Numbered from the stretch's first letter, positions 11,246 through 22,862 are shown. The stretch is 64,000 nt of DNA from Notamacropus eugenii (GCF_028372415.1 NC_092872.1:276895206-276959205); one strand, 5' to 3'. Notes: generated by a model not told the origin, from the letters alone. A program made the numbers and translations.

Positions 11246-11364
11246 GACAGGAGGTGGGCCTGGCAATCCTGTCACTATATAGGGAAGTGGTGTTTTCCAA
11301 ACTGCAATACTTGTGTGAAAGCATGACCTCATCAAGTTGCTCCTCCCTTCAAGGGTGCAGATGA

Positions 11365-11760
<396 letters not shown>

Positions 11761-11764
11761 ATGG

Positions 11765-12090
11765 ATGGATAGAGAATTTACTAGGCTCTTAGCACATGCC
11801 TGATTCTATGTTTCGCTCTGGGAGACAAATGCAGACAAGCCAGGCGTTTTCTGCCCACATGGATTTTCTAATGGTGGGAGACAACCCAGAAACAGGAGTT
11901 AGAAATAAAAGCAGAATTTTGGGGAGTATAGCCCCCCAAATGATGTGTAGAGGTGACAGAGGGTGAGGCCTCAATCCAGGTAAAAGAAGAAAAGGTACCT
12001 CTGAGTTCTCATGAGTATTTCAGGGGAGGAGTCCCAGGTGCTGGTGAACAGGAGGTGGACATGACCCAAGGATGGAAAGATACCAGGTGG
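11765..12090. other. Unassigned stretch
   Basis: 'ctaggctcttagcacatgcc' and 'gctctgggagacaaatgcag' resemble the L2 segment about a peak of size and abundance, so a plus-strand L2 remnant at about 11785-11900 is possible. Nothing else is recognised. Confidence 0.3.
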
Positions 12091-12094
12091 AAAT

Positions 12095-12210
12095 GGCCAG
12101 AAGTGAAGACATGGGTTCAGATTCTACCTCTGACTTACCTGCTGCATGATTGTGGGTGGCTCCCAACTTTTCACCCAGTTCTAAATCCTGTGAAAAATAT
12201 TCACAAAATA
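12095..12210 (+). repeat. Probable MIR-type fragment
   Basis: 'gaagacatgggttcagattc', 'ctctgacttacctgctgcat' and 'gattgtgggtggc' follow the MIR 5' order. The 3' part is not recognisable. Confidence 0.45.
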
Positions 12211-12334
12211 TCATGTCCTTGAGCCATATGCTTACATTTTTTATCATTTATTAGCTTATCACCCCAAATTCTCCTCCTAAAAAGTCCTTCATAGCGGGCT
12301 CCAAATATATTTCTTTGAGAGGATTATAAGATAT

Positions 12335-12572
12335 GGGCAGCTAAGTGGCTCCATAGTGCACAGAGCGCTGGGCCTGGAAGTTGGCAAGACTCATCTTCTG
12401 AGCTCAAATATGTCCTCGGACACTTACTAGCTGCATGACCCTGGGCAAGTCACTTCACCTTGTTTGCCTGAGTTGCCTCATGAGTGAAACAAGCTAGGGA
12501 AGGAAATGGGAAACTGCAAATGGGGTCGTGAAGAGCTGGACATGACAGAAATGACTGAACAACAACATAAAT
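12335..12572 (+). repeat. SINE1-type CORE-SINE
   Basis: A full-length-style copy runs from 'gggcagctaagtggctccat' through 'agcgctgggcctggaag', 'ctgcatgaccctgggcaagt' and 'gaaggaaatgggaaactg' to the RTE-like tail 'gaagagctggacatgac' and 'gaacaacaaca'. The usual 'cagtatctttgccaagaaaa' segment is missing between 'aactg' and 'caaatgggg'. Confidence 0.85.
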
Positions 12573-12574
12573 CC

Positions 12575-13130
12575 TAGGAAAGATTCAGGAATAGAAATTT
12601 CCTAAAAGTAAATGAGTCAGCAAGTTTCAATTTAGTTCTTAAGGCATTATAGCAGTAAGCACCCCAGCATACACAGGAGGGCCTGCTGCACAGCTTCTTA
12701 GATCTGCTTTTCTAAAAGGAAACACCTTTTGAGGGGTCAACAATCATTTTAATCAAATGTATATATCAACAGAGAAAATACAAGCAGGACCCACCAACAG
12801 ACAGGGCTTCCAATTCCTATTGATAATAGGCAATACATACATCATTACCAGAGAGAGAAGCACCAACATCTGGGTTTTCAACATTTGGGGAGGGGGTTCC
12901 TAAAACAGCTGCCCTGAATCTCGTCTGGTACAGGACCAAAAACTAAACCCCAAAGCAAAACCTCACCTCAGACATGCTGAAGCGTTGCTGGGTATGTGTA
13001 TTCAGGATTCTGTTTCAGGTGTGGATTCAAGTAGATGGCTACTAAGGGCCCTTCCAGCTGTATGGAGTCTGTGGTTCTCTGGGCATGTCTGATTCCTGCA
13101 ATCTGTTATATTTCCCCAAACTATTTCCAC
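12575..13130. other. Unassigned stretch with a short MIR 3' remnant
   Basis: The segment at 13040-13085 ('aagggcccttccagctgtat') is a likely MIR 3' end on the plus strand. The rest shows no recognisable element. Confidence 0.35.
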
Positions 13131-13134
13131 AGAT

Positions 13135-13310
13135 GACAACACAGTATAGAGGAAGGGAAAAAAAGGCTATTGTTCAAATCCTAGCTCAAAAACATACCAG
13201 CTGTGTGACTACAGGCAAATCTCTTTGTCTCTCTGGGCCTGTCTTCCCACCTAAAAAATTGGACTAATCATATTTGTCCTACCTACCATGTGGAATTCTT
13301 ATGAGTTATA
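13135..13310 (+). repeat. MIR-type SINE
   Basis: 'caaatcctagctcaaaaaca', 'agctgtgtgactacaggcaa', 'cacctaaaaaattggactaa' and 'cctacctaccatgtggaatt' are MIR landmarks in order. Confidence 0.75.
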
Positions 13311-13530
13311 ATTATCAATAGCAGAATATTTGAATTTTTGTTATTTTGGACAAAAATATAAAGTTTTGGTTGTAAGTGATGCTAAGGAGATACTAAAGTT
13401 ACATACATTTAAGGTATACATTACCTTTTATTGAAGTTTAAATAAAATGTTTCTTTAAGAGATAAGAGCTTGAAAATATGCTTTGAAACATGAATTTCTA
13501 CTTATCAATAATGTCTAGAGAATGTATTTT

Positions 13531-13846
13531 AAAAAATTTTAAGACATTTTTATTTCAAGTTTTGAGTTTCAAATTCTATTTCTCCCTCCTTTCCTCCCCT
13601 CCCCTTCACTAAGACAGCAATCAGATATAGTTACACATGTGAAATTATGTAAAACATTTCCATATTAGTCATTTTATACAAGAATACTCGAATAAAAGAA
13701 AAACATGAAAGAAAGAAAGTGAAAAATAGCTTGCTTCAGTCTGTATTCAATAAATACCAATTCTTTCTCTGGAGACGAATAGAACACTTCATCATTAGTC
13801 TTTTGGGATTGTCTTGGTTCATTGTATTGCTGAGAATAGCTAAATT
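13531..13846 (-). mobile_element. L1 3'-end insertion with perfect 13-bp TSD
   Basis: The insert is about 316 bp of L1 3' UTR, antisense. It has a T-rich left edge (A tail), a C/T-rich block ('ctccctcctttcctcccctc'), and 'aattctttctctggagacg' toward the 5' side. It is flanked by identical 13-bp copies of 'gagaatgtatttt' at 13518-13530 and 13847-13859, so both insertion boundaries are exact. Confidence 0.9.
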
Positions 13847-13859
13847 GAGAATGTATTTT

Positions 13860-14170
13860 TTGTTAAGCTGGGAGCTGCCATACACAGGATAACATGGACT
13901 GTGTAATTACAAAAAAAAAAAAAAGATTGTGTAATTTTTCCAGAATTTGAATATAATAAAATACAGTTAGCACTGAAGTGATTAAATTCAATTAAACAAA
14001 CAATACCTTAAATAATTTAACAAAATAATTCTAATAAGTAGAGTCAGGGAGTGGGGGTGGAGGGGGTTGGGGGAAGGAAAGCATTGAAAGAAACTAATGT
14101 GACCACAGAGGAAGAACTCTGCTGAGCTCAGACTTTTAAAAAGCCATATACAAAAAATAAGAAAGATCCC
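13860..14170. other. Unassigned AT-rich stretch
   Basis: It contains A14 near 13911-13924 and a G-rich patch ('gtgggggtggagggggttgg') near 14050. No element or gene is recognised. Confidence 0.3.
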
Positions 14171-14174
14171 TAGC

Positions 14175-14425
14175 CAAGATAGAATGCTGCACCTGGAATC
14201 AAGATGACCTGCGTTTAAATCCAGTATCAGATACTTCTTAGCTGAGTAACCCTAAGCAAGTCACTGAACCTCAGTTTTTTCAACTATAAAACAGGTGTAA
14301 TAATAGTACCTATTTCACAAGATTGTTATGAGAATCAAATGAGTTATCTCATTTTAAAATTTATTTGTTAATTTATTATTTGTAAAATGTTTTGCCCATA
14401 GTAGGTGCTTGATGAAATGCCTCTT
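14175..14425 (+). repeat. MIR/THER1-type SINE
   Basis: 'gatgacctgcgtttaaatcc', 'ctgagtaaccctaagcaagt', 'tcactgaacctcag', 'aatagtacctatttcacaag', 'attgttatgagaatcaaatg' and 'ttgcccatagtaggtgcttg' give the whole MIR/THER1 order. Confidence 0.8.
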
Positions 14426-14517
14426 CCCTTAAGGGAGACATGGACTGGTAAAATTGTTTGAAAGCTTAGACTACGCAAAAATTTAGAAAAAAAATATTAA
14501 AAATAACCCCCCAAAAC

Positions 14518-14570
14518 ACATTCATTCATTTATTCATTCATCCATTCGTTTGTTTGTTTATTATTTTACT
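14518..14570. repeat. (ATTC)n/(GTTT)n microsatellite
   Basis: 'attcattcatttattcattc' and 'gtttgtttgtttatt' form a short decayed array after an A-rich tract. Confidence 0.8.
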
Positions 14571-14574
14571 CTAT

Positions 14575-14950
14575 ATAGGAAGTGTATGGCTCTGGTAAGG
14601 AGGAAATGGAAGAGTTACAGAAAGAAACCAAAATGGTTTCACAAGGAACTCAACAGCACCTAATTCACTCTAGATCCCCTGGATTGGACAGCAATAGGTC
14701 CCTACCCAAGCACCATTTAATGGTTATTTTTTGGGCCCTCCTAACTCAGAGTGAATGTGAATAGTGACTATTTCCCTTTTGGCCAGAAACCCTGAGGGTC
14801 TTCCCTTCCCAGTCTGACTTTTTTGTTTTTTTGTTTGTTTGTTTTTTTGTTAAAGGGGCCATTCCTTGACTCACTTCTTAAAGAGACCTATTCACTGAAT
14901 GAGTGTTACCTCACTCAAACTGAGAACCTGAAAAGACCATAGCTTAAAAG
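14575..14950. other. Unassigned stretch
   Basis: No repeat or gene is recognised apart from a (GTTT)n-like tract at about 14818-14850. Confidence 0.3.
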
Positions 14951-14954
14951 CGCC

Positions 14955-15170
14955 AGGGTCTCCCACTGCATCCTGGGCCATCTCTGGTTGTCCTGATTGG
15001 TATCTAGCCACTGGACCCAGATGACTCTGAAGGAGAAAGTGAGGCTGGTGACCTTGCACAGCCTCCCTCACGCAAATCAAAGTCAACCGCAAGTCATGTC
15101 ATCATCTCTCTGGTGTTATGATCCTCTTAAAGGACAAAGGACAAACTACAACCAGCCAGTCACCTCAGGT
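14955..15170 (+). repeat. LINE 3'-end-type interspersed repeat
   Basis: 'cccactgcatcctgggccat', 'ccactggacccagatgactc', 'gagaaagtgaggctggtgac', 'cttgcacagcctccctcacg' and the terminal 'cctcttaaaggacaaaggac' match the repeats at 1520-1960 (antisense), 23955-24235 (antisense) and 40370-40570. The last part matches the 3' end of the LINE at 20-1165. Confidence 0.65.
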
Positions 15171-15439
15171 TTATTTGTTTGTATGTGTTTGAGTTCATAT
15201 AAAAGATGGAAACAAGGGCAAAGCAAGTCTGTTTAGAGACCTTGGAGAAGGCTAAATTAACAGGGGGCAAATTTCCCATCTCTTTTTGCATAGAAGGACA
15301 CACTCTGCTGAGCTTCCTTTATCTGACACATCTCTTCCTGAGCCTAATAAAGAAGGAAGGGAACACAACCAGAATCCATTTACCTAGCTGGGTCATTCCC
15401 CCCTCCTCTTCCTCTGCCACCAATCTCTAGATAGTGACT

Positions 15440-15712
15440 CTACTTCATTGGCCATGACCAAAAGATAATGTGGTTGGATAGACTCAGAGCTGGTTGAACA
15501 ACTTCTCTGGAAAAGGTTCGAATAATGGATTGGTTTCAAGCTAGAGGGGCTTTCTCAAGTAGTGTTCCATAGGGTTCCCTCTATGGCTTTGTGTTCGAGT
15601 TCTAATCAACGTTTTTCACCAGCACACCCCAGATATATGTATCAAATTTTCTGATAACAAATCTAAGTATATCTATTTCTATCCCAGGAAGCTATGGATA
15701 AGTGTGAGATAG
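15440..15712 (+). repeat. Possible CR1/L3 ORF2 fragment
   Basis: 'agtgttccatagggttccct', 'aatcaacgtttttcaccagc' and 'tatcaaattttctgataaca' follow the CR1/L3 reverse-transcriptase segment 'VPQGSVLGP...FINDL...KFADDTK'. The match is strongly decayed and uncertain. Confidence 0.35.
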
Positions 15713-15714
15713 AA

Positions 15715-15915
15715 GTGGAAGTCATGTGGTTCAGTGGAAAGACTGTAGGATTTGTAGTTAGAGGGTCTGGATTTGGTGCCCAGATCCACTATTTACTGTG
15801 TCACCTTGGATAAGTCACTTAACACTTCTGAGTCTTAGTTTCCTCATCTGTAAAATGAGGGAATTGGATTTATGTCTCCAAGGTACATGCTGGTTCTAAA
15901 CCAATGAATTTATGA
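15715..15915 (+). repeat. MIR-type SINE
   Basis: This is a nearly complete MIR order: 'tggttcagtggaaagactgt', 'agggtctggatttggtgccc', 'ttactgtgtcaccttggata', 'tagtttcctcatctgtaaaa', 'ggattt', 'atgctggttctaaaccaatg'. Confidence 0.9.
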
Positions 15916-15929
15916 ACCCAAGTGACATA

Positions 15930-16190
15930 TAAAGCATTATCTATTCAATCCAATTAAAAGAATTTGATAAGCACTTGATATGTCCTACAAAGACAAAATG
16001 AACCATTCCCTGACCTCCATGAGCTTGGATTCAATAAAATGATCTGTACACAGATAAACATGGGATGGGAGAAGGGTGTGAGAAAAAAGGTTAACAGATG
16101 GACCATGGAAAGCAGCACTGATATGATGTCCCTCAATACTGGAACACCTGATAATAATTTCCAACACATTTAGTGTATCTTCTAAAGAGG
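15930..16190 (+). repeat. L2-type LINE fragment
   Basis: 'attcaatccaattaaaagaa', 'aaatgaaccattccctgacc', 'tccatgagcttggattcaat' and 'gatctgtacacag' follow the L2 segment 'attcaacaagcatttattaa ... ccctgccctcaaggagct'. Confidence 0.55.
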
Positions 16191-16740
16191 ACTTGAGGAT
16201 GAATATGGACAAGAATTACATATGATACGAAGGCATGGATAGGTTGTAATCGATACCAGTAGAGGAAGTATCAACATGGGTGAGAACACAAGTTCACGAA
16301 ATTATTAAAGTAAGAATATGTCAGAATGAAGCTCCAAATTACATTTCAGCAAACCATGACCCTGGACCAATGCAATAAGATGAAGTTTAATAGAGATAAA
16401 TTCCAATTCCTACATGAAGATTTAAAAAAAAAATAATCAAGACAATTTGTTATCAGTCCATGAGAAAAAAAATTCTCAGACTCTTGATGGATCACAGACT
16501 GAAGAAGAGTCAACAATGGGATTCTGTGTCTTTCAGATCCATTGCATTATAAGGTTACCTTTATAATTGACCTCTAAGGTCTCTTCTCTCTCTAGTCTTC
16601 TGGGAGTCTGTTGTATCAGTGTTCCCAGCTAGAGTTCATATTAATTTCTTGGAACAGGGATCAATTCCATCATCACCTTTTCCCCATTCTTTGGATGGGA
16701 AATATTTCTAGCTGCAAAAAAATGTGTTACATTTTTGGAA
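16190..16740. other. Unassigned stretch
   Basis: No repeat, gene or RNA is recognised. It leads into the (CT)n array. Confidence 0.3.
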
Positions 16741-16744
16741 ATAG

Positions 16745-16745
<1 letters not shown>

Positions 16746-16814
<69 letters not shown>

Positions 16815-16820
16815 TCATAT
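16746..16820. repeat. (CT)n microsatellite
   Basis: About 70 nt of CT dinucleotides is followed by a TA/CA-rich tract to about 16870. Confidence 0.95.
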
Positions 16821-16974
16821 GTGTTTATATACATATATGTTAAATACACACATATATGTATGTATTTAAGTTGACATATGGTCACTTTTTCTCCAGACCA
16901 GTATGGCTATCAAATTATATATTTATACTGGCGAATGTTCTTCAAATTCTGCTACACATAGTTGATCTCATAGG

Positions 16975-17080
16975 ACTTTGAAGAATCGGATTCAAATCCT
17001 GCCTCGGATACTCTCTGACGGTGTGATCCTGGGTAAATCACCTCACTTCTTTGATGTCCTAAGGCAGAAGAACACTAAAG
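16975..17080 (+). repeat. MIR-type fragment
   Basis: 'aatcggattcaaatcctgcc', 'gtgtgatcctgggtaaatca' and 'cctcacttctttgatgtcct' are MIR landmarks in order. Confidence 0.7.
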
Positions 17081-17159
17081 GCTTGAAGATTCCTGAAAAA
17101 AAAAATACTTAGTAGCTTTTCCTACTCTGAAGACCTTAAGAAGGGAAATATCATAGATT

Positions 17160-17340
17160 AGTGTGAAAATAACAGGATGTGGCCTCGGAAGACCTGGACA
17201 CAGTCCTGATTCTGCAGTTTAATTCCTTTTGTGACCTGGAGCAAATGATTTCACCTCCCTGAGACTCACTTTCCTGACATGTAAAATGATGAGGTTAGAT
17301 TGTTGAGGTCCTTTTCAGCTCTAAGTCCTATGGTCTATAA
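17160..17340 (+). repeat. MIR-type SINE
   Basis: 'cggaagacctggacacagtc', 'ttgtgacctggagcaaatga', 'ctttcctgacatgtaaaatg' and 'ttttcagctctaagtcctat' are MIR landmarks in order. Confidence 0.85.
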
Positions 17341-17344
17341 AAGC

Positions 17345-18555
17345 AAGAGAAATACCAGTGGAAGTAAAATGTGAACATTTTTTAAAAGTCTTAATCGCTG
17401 GTTCCAAATTGTATAGAATTTCTCAGGATTTCAAATTTTATCTTAATTGGGTATAGGCACAGAAAAGAAAAGTTAGGGAAAATTAGTACTTTTCCCTATT
17501 CAGATGCAAAACTCCTCTCCAGAGACTTCCTCTAAAGTATATCTTTAAAGACATTCTGTTGTAATATATTTTATTTTTAAAAACTACCTATATTAAGATA
17601 TTTATTCCATTTTTGATGGAAAATAACTCAAAGGAATTCATCTGAAATCTATTAAATCATTGTATTAAATACAATGAATAGATGATAGGACCTTAAGTCT
17701 TTTTTTTCTTCGGTTCACAGCATGAAAGTAGAATTCCTAATATTTTCAATTTTCTGCTTTTGCAACAAATGAAAATGAGAAAACTAAGTTGAATTAAAAA
17801 ACCAACAACAACCAAATATACCTGAAATCTTTCTTGTAAAATTCATTATCAAAATATATTTACTGATTATGCTTCATGTATGCTGTATATACCATACTAG
17901 TTTTTTTATTTCTTTGAGAGTTATTAATTTAATAGTATCATTATAAACATGCCATCCATAGCAAATACAAATAAACAATGGAAGTGAAGGAACTAAAGGT
18001 AGGTCATTACACCCAGAACAAAATTCAAGTTTCTGAAATCCCCTCTAAATCTGGGCTAGACGCAGAATAGACCATAATCGCCAAACATCTGGTATCTTCT
18101 CGAAACTTTGATGTTTGGAATTTAAATTTTGCCCAACGCCCAAATGTTAATTCAGTATTTAAGTCAAACCCTTTCAATACACAATTCACAGGAAGTTCAG
18201 AGTTAAGTTAATTACTATAATGTCTTTTAAAGTGATGTGCAAATCTTATTAAAGATCATTAAAGTTACATTAAGAATGTAAATAGCTTGAAGACGCCCCC
18301 ATGGCATACGACACAAATATTTGAGGGTGCCTATTCTATTTCCTATTGGTCAACAAAGGAAGCCAAATGTCCACAGTTGCTAAGTCACAACATAAAGTGT
18401 CCTTATCCTTTATTCAGAGAGTTTGAGTGGATACAGGAAACGTGTATCATTAAAAAAAAAAAAAAAAAAGCCCCAAATCCTATTCTAGTTCCGTTTTCAA
18501 CGATCTTGGGAGGTTTCTTCTCAGTCTTCTTGATTCCTTAACTAGCTCATTTGAA
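17345..18555. other. Unique AT-rich stretch, no repeat recognised
   Basis: About 1.2 kb shows no recognisable transposon, gene or RNA. Overlapping FOX-like (ATAAACA, 17971-17977) and SOX-like (ACAATGG, 17975-17981) core motifs are visible. An A17-18 run starts near 18452. It is a reasonable place to look for conserved noncoding sequence, but none can be claimed without an alignment. Confidence 0.4.
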
Positions 18556-18559
18556 AATT

Positions 18560-19130
18560 ATTCCAGGACAGGGAAGGCCGCTCCCTCACCCGTGGAAAGA
18601 GATGGACTCAAATTTCTTTCGGGATCTTTACTTTCTCCTCTCCCTCCCTGAGCTGTTCCTTTCTAAACATCCCTGATGTCCTAAAAGGGGACTGAGGCAA
18701 ACAAAAGGATTATGACCTCTTTCAGCATGTTTCCTGCTTGCTCCAAAGAGTCAGGAAGGGGAGATGGATTAAATGGAGAAAAGACCCTGTTTGAAAACAT
18801 TAATCTGCTGCAATTAGTGATTGAGGAAGGAAATGCAACCAATACATGAAAGATAAATCAGCTTCTGGGGAGGGCCGGGGAGGGGAGCGGGGGGCTTTCG
18901 GATTTCTGAAGTTCATGAAACCCTCAAGAGAAAGTGACAGAAACGTCCAAACAAAGCTGTGCTGGACTGCGGTAACTGAGGAGGAAGCAGCCAAAGACTC
19001 CTCTGCCTGTCTGAGAGGACCCTTCCCCGAGGAGGCTCGATTAGGATCCACTCTAGAGCTCTTTCTTCCCTCCACCCCTAGATCTTAATAGTTGTAGCCT
19101 CTCATTTCTTCAGGCGCGAGAACAGAAAAA
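18560..19130. promoter_or_regulatory. Small CpG- and G-rich patch in unique sequence (candidate regulatory element)
   Basis: By eye this is the only part of the window with clustered CpG, roughly a dozen in about 570 bp. It holds a plus-strand tract of five G-runs with short loops at 18867-18894 (GGGG, GGG, GGGG, GGGG, GGGGGG), which fits a G-quadruplex pattern. Reading frames of 80 codons (18846-19088, plus) and 91 codons (18800-19075, minus) overlap it and resemble nothing I recognise. GC-rich DNA stays open in many frames by chance. No TATA box or convincing splice donor was seen. A decayed promoter, an enhancer or chance composition are all possible. Confidence 0.3.
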
Positions 19131-19655
19131 GACAGAAGTTCCCAGTCAACCACTGAACCCTAGCTTTACGTTTGACTTGCCCACTTAATCTCTCAACCCT
19201 ACCCCGTCTGTTTTGTTTTTGTTTTTTTTTTTCTTTTTAAAATCTGTCACATTCTAAAATCAGTCCACTCCACTCCTTTCTCCTCTCAGTCCTTATTAGT
19301 GTTTGTTTTGTAGAAGAGTGAAGGTTGCTGTGGACAGTTACAAGGGGAATCAGCTAGAAACTGAATGTCTTGGTACCCTCCCCATGACTCTCTCTTCCCT
19401 CCAAACAATAGGGGACCAATTATGGGTCATCTTCTTCCCATCCTGAACCTCTAGGTAAGGGGCTGCAGAAAGAGCTAGGAACCAGGAGACCTGCTGAATT
19501 TTCAGTTTTAGAAAAAGTCATTTCATGATGAGTCAGGCATAGTTTGGTTACTGCTGTGGGACCCATTTCAGGCAGAAAAGAAAAAAAAAAGATCAGCCAT
19601 TCACTTCCCCCCACCCAGAAGTTAAAAAAAAAAAAATTGCTAGATCCTTAGTGGC
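19130..19655. other. Unassigned stretch
   Basis: No element or gene is recognised. There are T-rich (19215-19235) and A-rich (19580-19632) tracts. Confidence 0.3.
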
Positions 19656-19667
19656 TTCTCCATTGCA

Positions 19668-19785
19668 AAGTTGTGTGTGGGTGTGGGTGTGTTTGAGAGT
19701 ATATATGCATGAGTGTGTGTCTGAGTTTGAGTGTGTGTGTGAGGGGGGCGAGTGCATATGTGTGTGAGGGTGTGTGTCCACAGTG
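19668..19785. repeat. Imperfect (GT)n microsatellite
   Basis: Interrupted 'gtgtgtg' runs with GA and GGGG breaks; an old dinucleotide array. Confidence 0.85.
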
Positions 19786-19889
19786 GGCATCCTTCGATGC
19801 AGTGCAGGAGATGTCTTGTGAGCAGGCTTATAGATTGCTCTAGTAAAACTGGATCAGCGAACCATAGACAGAGAAAGAGAAGAGACTTT

Positions 19890-20035
19890 GGGGGTAACCT
19901 TAACAGATGAGATAGCTGAGGTCCAGGGAGATGTAATTACTCAAGGTCATATAGGTCTCAAGCTTCAAAAGTAAGATTTGAACCCAGGAGCTTCAGCTCT
20001 CGGTTCTTTTCTGCCACATTACTACCTCATCTACT
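19890..20035 (-). repeat. MIR-type SINE
   Basis: 'cagatgagatagctgaggtc', 'gtaattactcaaggtcatat' and 'aagatttgaacccaggagct' are MIR landmarks in reverse. Confidence 0.8.
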
Positions 20036-20174
20036 CATTTTCGTTTTCAAATGATTCATGACACAGACAGGGAATATGTCTGGCTAGTTATTCACTATAG
20101 TGAGAGAATGTATAGTAATTCAGTTGCTAAGTCCAAAAAATACCCTTAAAAATTCCCGGAATGGTCTAACGTAA

Positions 20175-20400
20175 TAGTGAATAGCATTTACGTATCATTT
20201 TAAAGTTTGCAAAGCACTTTATAAATATTATCTCATTTGATTCTCATGACATGTCTGGGGTGTAGATGCTACTGAGGTTGAGGAAATCGTGGGGTGTTAA
20301 GTGACTTGCCCAGAATCACACAACTAGTAAGTGTCTGAGGTTAGATTTGAACTCAAGTCTTCCTAACTCTTAAATCCAGTGATCTACGCTGTCACTGTGA
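20175..20400 (-). repeat. THER1/MIR-type SINE, near complete
   Basis: 'aaagtttgcaaagcacttta', 'atctcatttgattctcatga', 'aagtgacttgcccagaatca', 'gtaagtgtctgaggttagat' and 'ttgaactcaagtcttcctaa' give the whole reverse order. Confidence 0.9.
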
Positions 20401-20404
20401 TATG

Positions 20405-20605
20405 ATGCTTATTTAAACCTTCAAATTTAAATCTCTTCCTCATTCTTGCTCCACCTTTCTGCTTCCTTCTAGAATTCCCTCCTAATCTTATCTTTTCGTT
20501 CCCCAATATCTCTCTCCCTTTGTCCATGACTCCCGTTCTAACAGACAGTCCCAGGTTAGAAAATTTGGGTATTATAACTGATCACAGCTCTTTGCATTTT
20601 TAACT
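20405..20605 (+). repeat. Probable L2 LINE fragment
   Basis: 'agacagtcccaggttagaaa' and 'ttgggtattataactgatca' resemble the L2 segment 'agtctcccaggctcacaacctaggagtcatcctggactc'. The C/T-rich upstream part also fits. Confidence 0.45.
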
Positions 20606-20609
20606 CCAT

Positions 20610-20900
20610 AATCGATAAGAAGCAACAGGGAATAATGCTGACCTTGGAGCTAAGAAAACTTGAGTTCAAGTCCCACTATTTAACCCCAAACATTGGACTC
20701 TGTAAGTTGCATCCATGGTACAGATCTTCACTGGTAAAGAAGATTCCTCCCCAGGAGGCATTCTTGACACTAATGAAATCACAGAGCCTAATGATCATCA
20801 TATGCCATAACAAGGTCTCTCTCCAACTCATATCAGCTGTGTGAGCAAGGACAAATCACTTAACCTCTTTGTACCTCCAGGGAATGCTCTAAGAGAAGAT
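20610..20900 (+). repeat. MIR-type SINE, interrupted
   Basis: The 5' half is 'accttggagctaagaaaact' and 'tgagttcaagtcccac' at 20640-20685, and the 3' half is 'agctgtgtgagcaaggacaa' and 'cacttaacctctttgtacc' at 20835-20875. About 145 bp of unassigned sequence separates them. Confidence 0.6.
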
Positions 20901-20904
20901 GTTA

Positions 20905-21930
20905 CAGACAAGTGGCTTCAATAGGAGTTTCCTACTTCCCCTATTCCTCAAATTAAAAAAAAAAAATAGTAGAAGTTAGAGGACCAAGGACATGACACAA
21001 TCCCTTCCTCCATGCTGGCTGTCCTTAAAACTTTGTAAAGGTCCCCCACTCGCCCTCCCCAATTGCTACAGAAACAGACCATACTACCTTAGCATAGCAC
21101 CAGGCACATAGTAGTCTAGGCACCTCAAACATGCGAATTAGTTGATGGCAAAATTTTGCTATAAAAATAAAAGCCTTACAGAGACGTGCATGACTTGCAA
21201 ATATAAGATATTCCTTGGATCATAGTTTCCAAATGTTGAGTGAAGAGAGGGGGATGGTTGAAGGAATTCACTTTCAAATATAGAATCCTGAGCATTTTAC
21301 TTTCTGGAATGTCTTCCCATCGATCCAGATGATATCCCTTCTTTGATCTTTAGTTTCAGGAATAGCTGAGCAGACCTCAGAAAACAGAGATAAGGTTCTT
21401 AATCTTTTGATAAAAGGGAACACATTTCATCAGACCTAGCAACTCTTTCAGGACAGCTGAGTCAAAGGTAAGTCACCTCGGTCTCTTGGGGGAAAAAAGC
21501 TTTGTTATCATATTTAAACTACAGAACCATCCCTCCCACACAAAAATCAATACAAGTGATTTTTATAGACAGTTGACTAGTTTTAGGTTGAAGGTGGCCT
21601 GATGTGTGGCCAGGGCACTCCACTGATACTTCACATATTATTTATATCTCACAAGAAAGGTATCAAGGTAAGTAAAATGGTGCTTTGAGATTCTTGGAGA
21701 GGGAGGTGGGTAGGAGTAAACACGAATATACATAGATCTAGTCTTATTAATGCTTTGCTAGTCTGAGAATAAAAAGAACCATTTGCTACATTTAGAAGCC
21801 ACAGCTTAATACCAACTCAACTTTTGCAAATGATGTCCCTCAGTTCTCTCATCAAAGTCCTCTCATTAAATTCTGGTACATCAGAATACCTATGGGAGTA
21901 ATAAGAAATTAGTGATTTTGAATGCAATTG
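20905..21930. other. Unassigned, mostly unique stretch
   Basis: About 1 kb without a recognisable repeat. Bits near 21100 ('agcaccaggcacatagtagt') are an L2-tail remnant. No gene is visible. Confidence 0.35.
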
Positions 21931-21934
21931 AAGA

Positions 21935-22060
21935 TGTCTACACTCCATTACTGAGCTGGAAGGGACTCTTAGACAGGAGAACTGATCCCCAGGGAGAAAG
22001 AAGTGATTTGTCATTCAGCAGGCAAATATCAGAATCTGAACCCAGATTGTCTGGCTCTGA
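21935..22060 (-). repeat. MIR-type fragment
   Basis: 'attactgagctggaagggac', 'agaagtgatttgtcattcag' and 'tctgaacccagattgtctgg' are MIR landmarks in reverse. Confidence 0.65.
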
Positions 22061-22199
22061 AACAAGTTTTCTCTGATATTTATAAAACACATATCTTTGT
22101 CATCAAACCATGCCACACTCAGACTACCCTTCCTTCCCATTCCCTTCTCTTAAATAAATATTTGTATGACTCTGTACTATTGCTAGGACATCAAAAACC

Positions 22200-22430
22200 T
22201 TAAGTCTGGAATTTGAGGCTCTTCACAGTAAAGTTCCCACACACCTTTCCAGTATTATTTAATTTTGTTTCTTTTCATTCACTCACAATTCCATCTAAGC
22301 ACGCCTCCCAGTTATTCTCTGATCTGGAGTTAAATTTCCTTCCTACATGTTTTTGTCCAAGTTCCATGCTCTTCCTCTTTATATCTGCCTGAGAATCTTC
22401 CCTCACAAGTGAGTTCAGATCCTATATGAC
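22200..22430 (+). repeat. L2 LINE fragment
   Basis: 'ttgaggctcttcacagtaaa', 'cacacctttccagtattatt' and 'tcttcctctttatatctgcc' follow the L2 3' region order. Confidence 0.6.
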
Positions 22431-22457
22431 TATTTGCCTGATAGCTTCAGTGGTTAC

Positions 22458-22743
<286 letters not shown>

Positions 22744-22769
22744 ATATTTCTGTATCCTGCATGAACACA

Positions 22770-22862
22770 ATGTTAGGACCTTGAGGGCAAGGTCCATTCT
22801 TGTCTTTTTAGTACCAGCATCTCGTCTGCACATTATAGGCAATTAATAATTGTTTGTTGCCA
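22770..22862 (+). repeat. L2 LINE 3' tail
   Basis: 'gaccttgagggcaaggtcca', 'gtaccagcatctcgtctgca' and 'ggcaattaataattgtttgt' match the L2 terminal block. Confidence 0.7.

Noticed and set aside
17971..17981. Overlapping FOX and SOX core motifs
   Set aside because: Short motifs expected by chance in AT-rich DNA. Noted in the region entry but not raised to a finding.
18800..19088. Overlapping 80- and 91-codon frames as a coding exon
   Set aside because: GC-rich DNA keeps frames open by chance. No splice signals or recognisable domain, so only the composition was reported.
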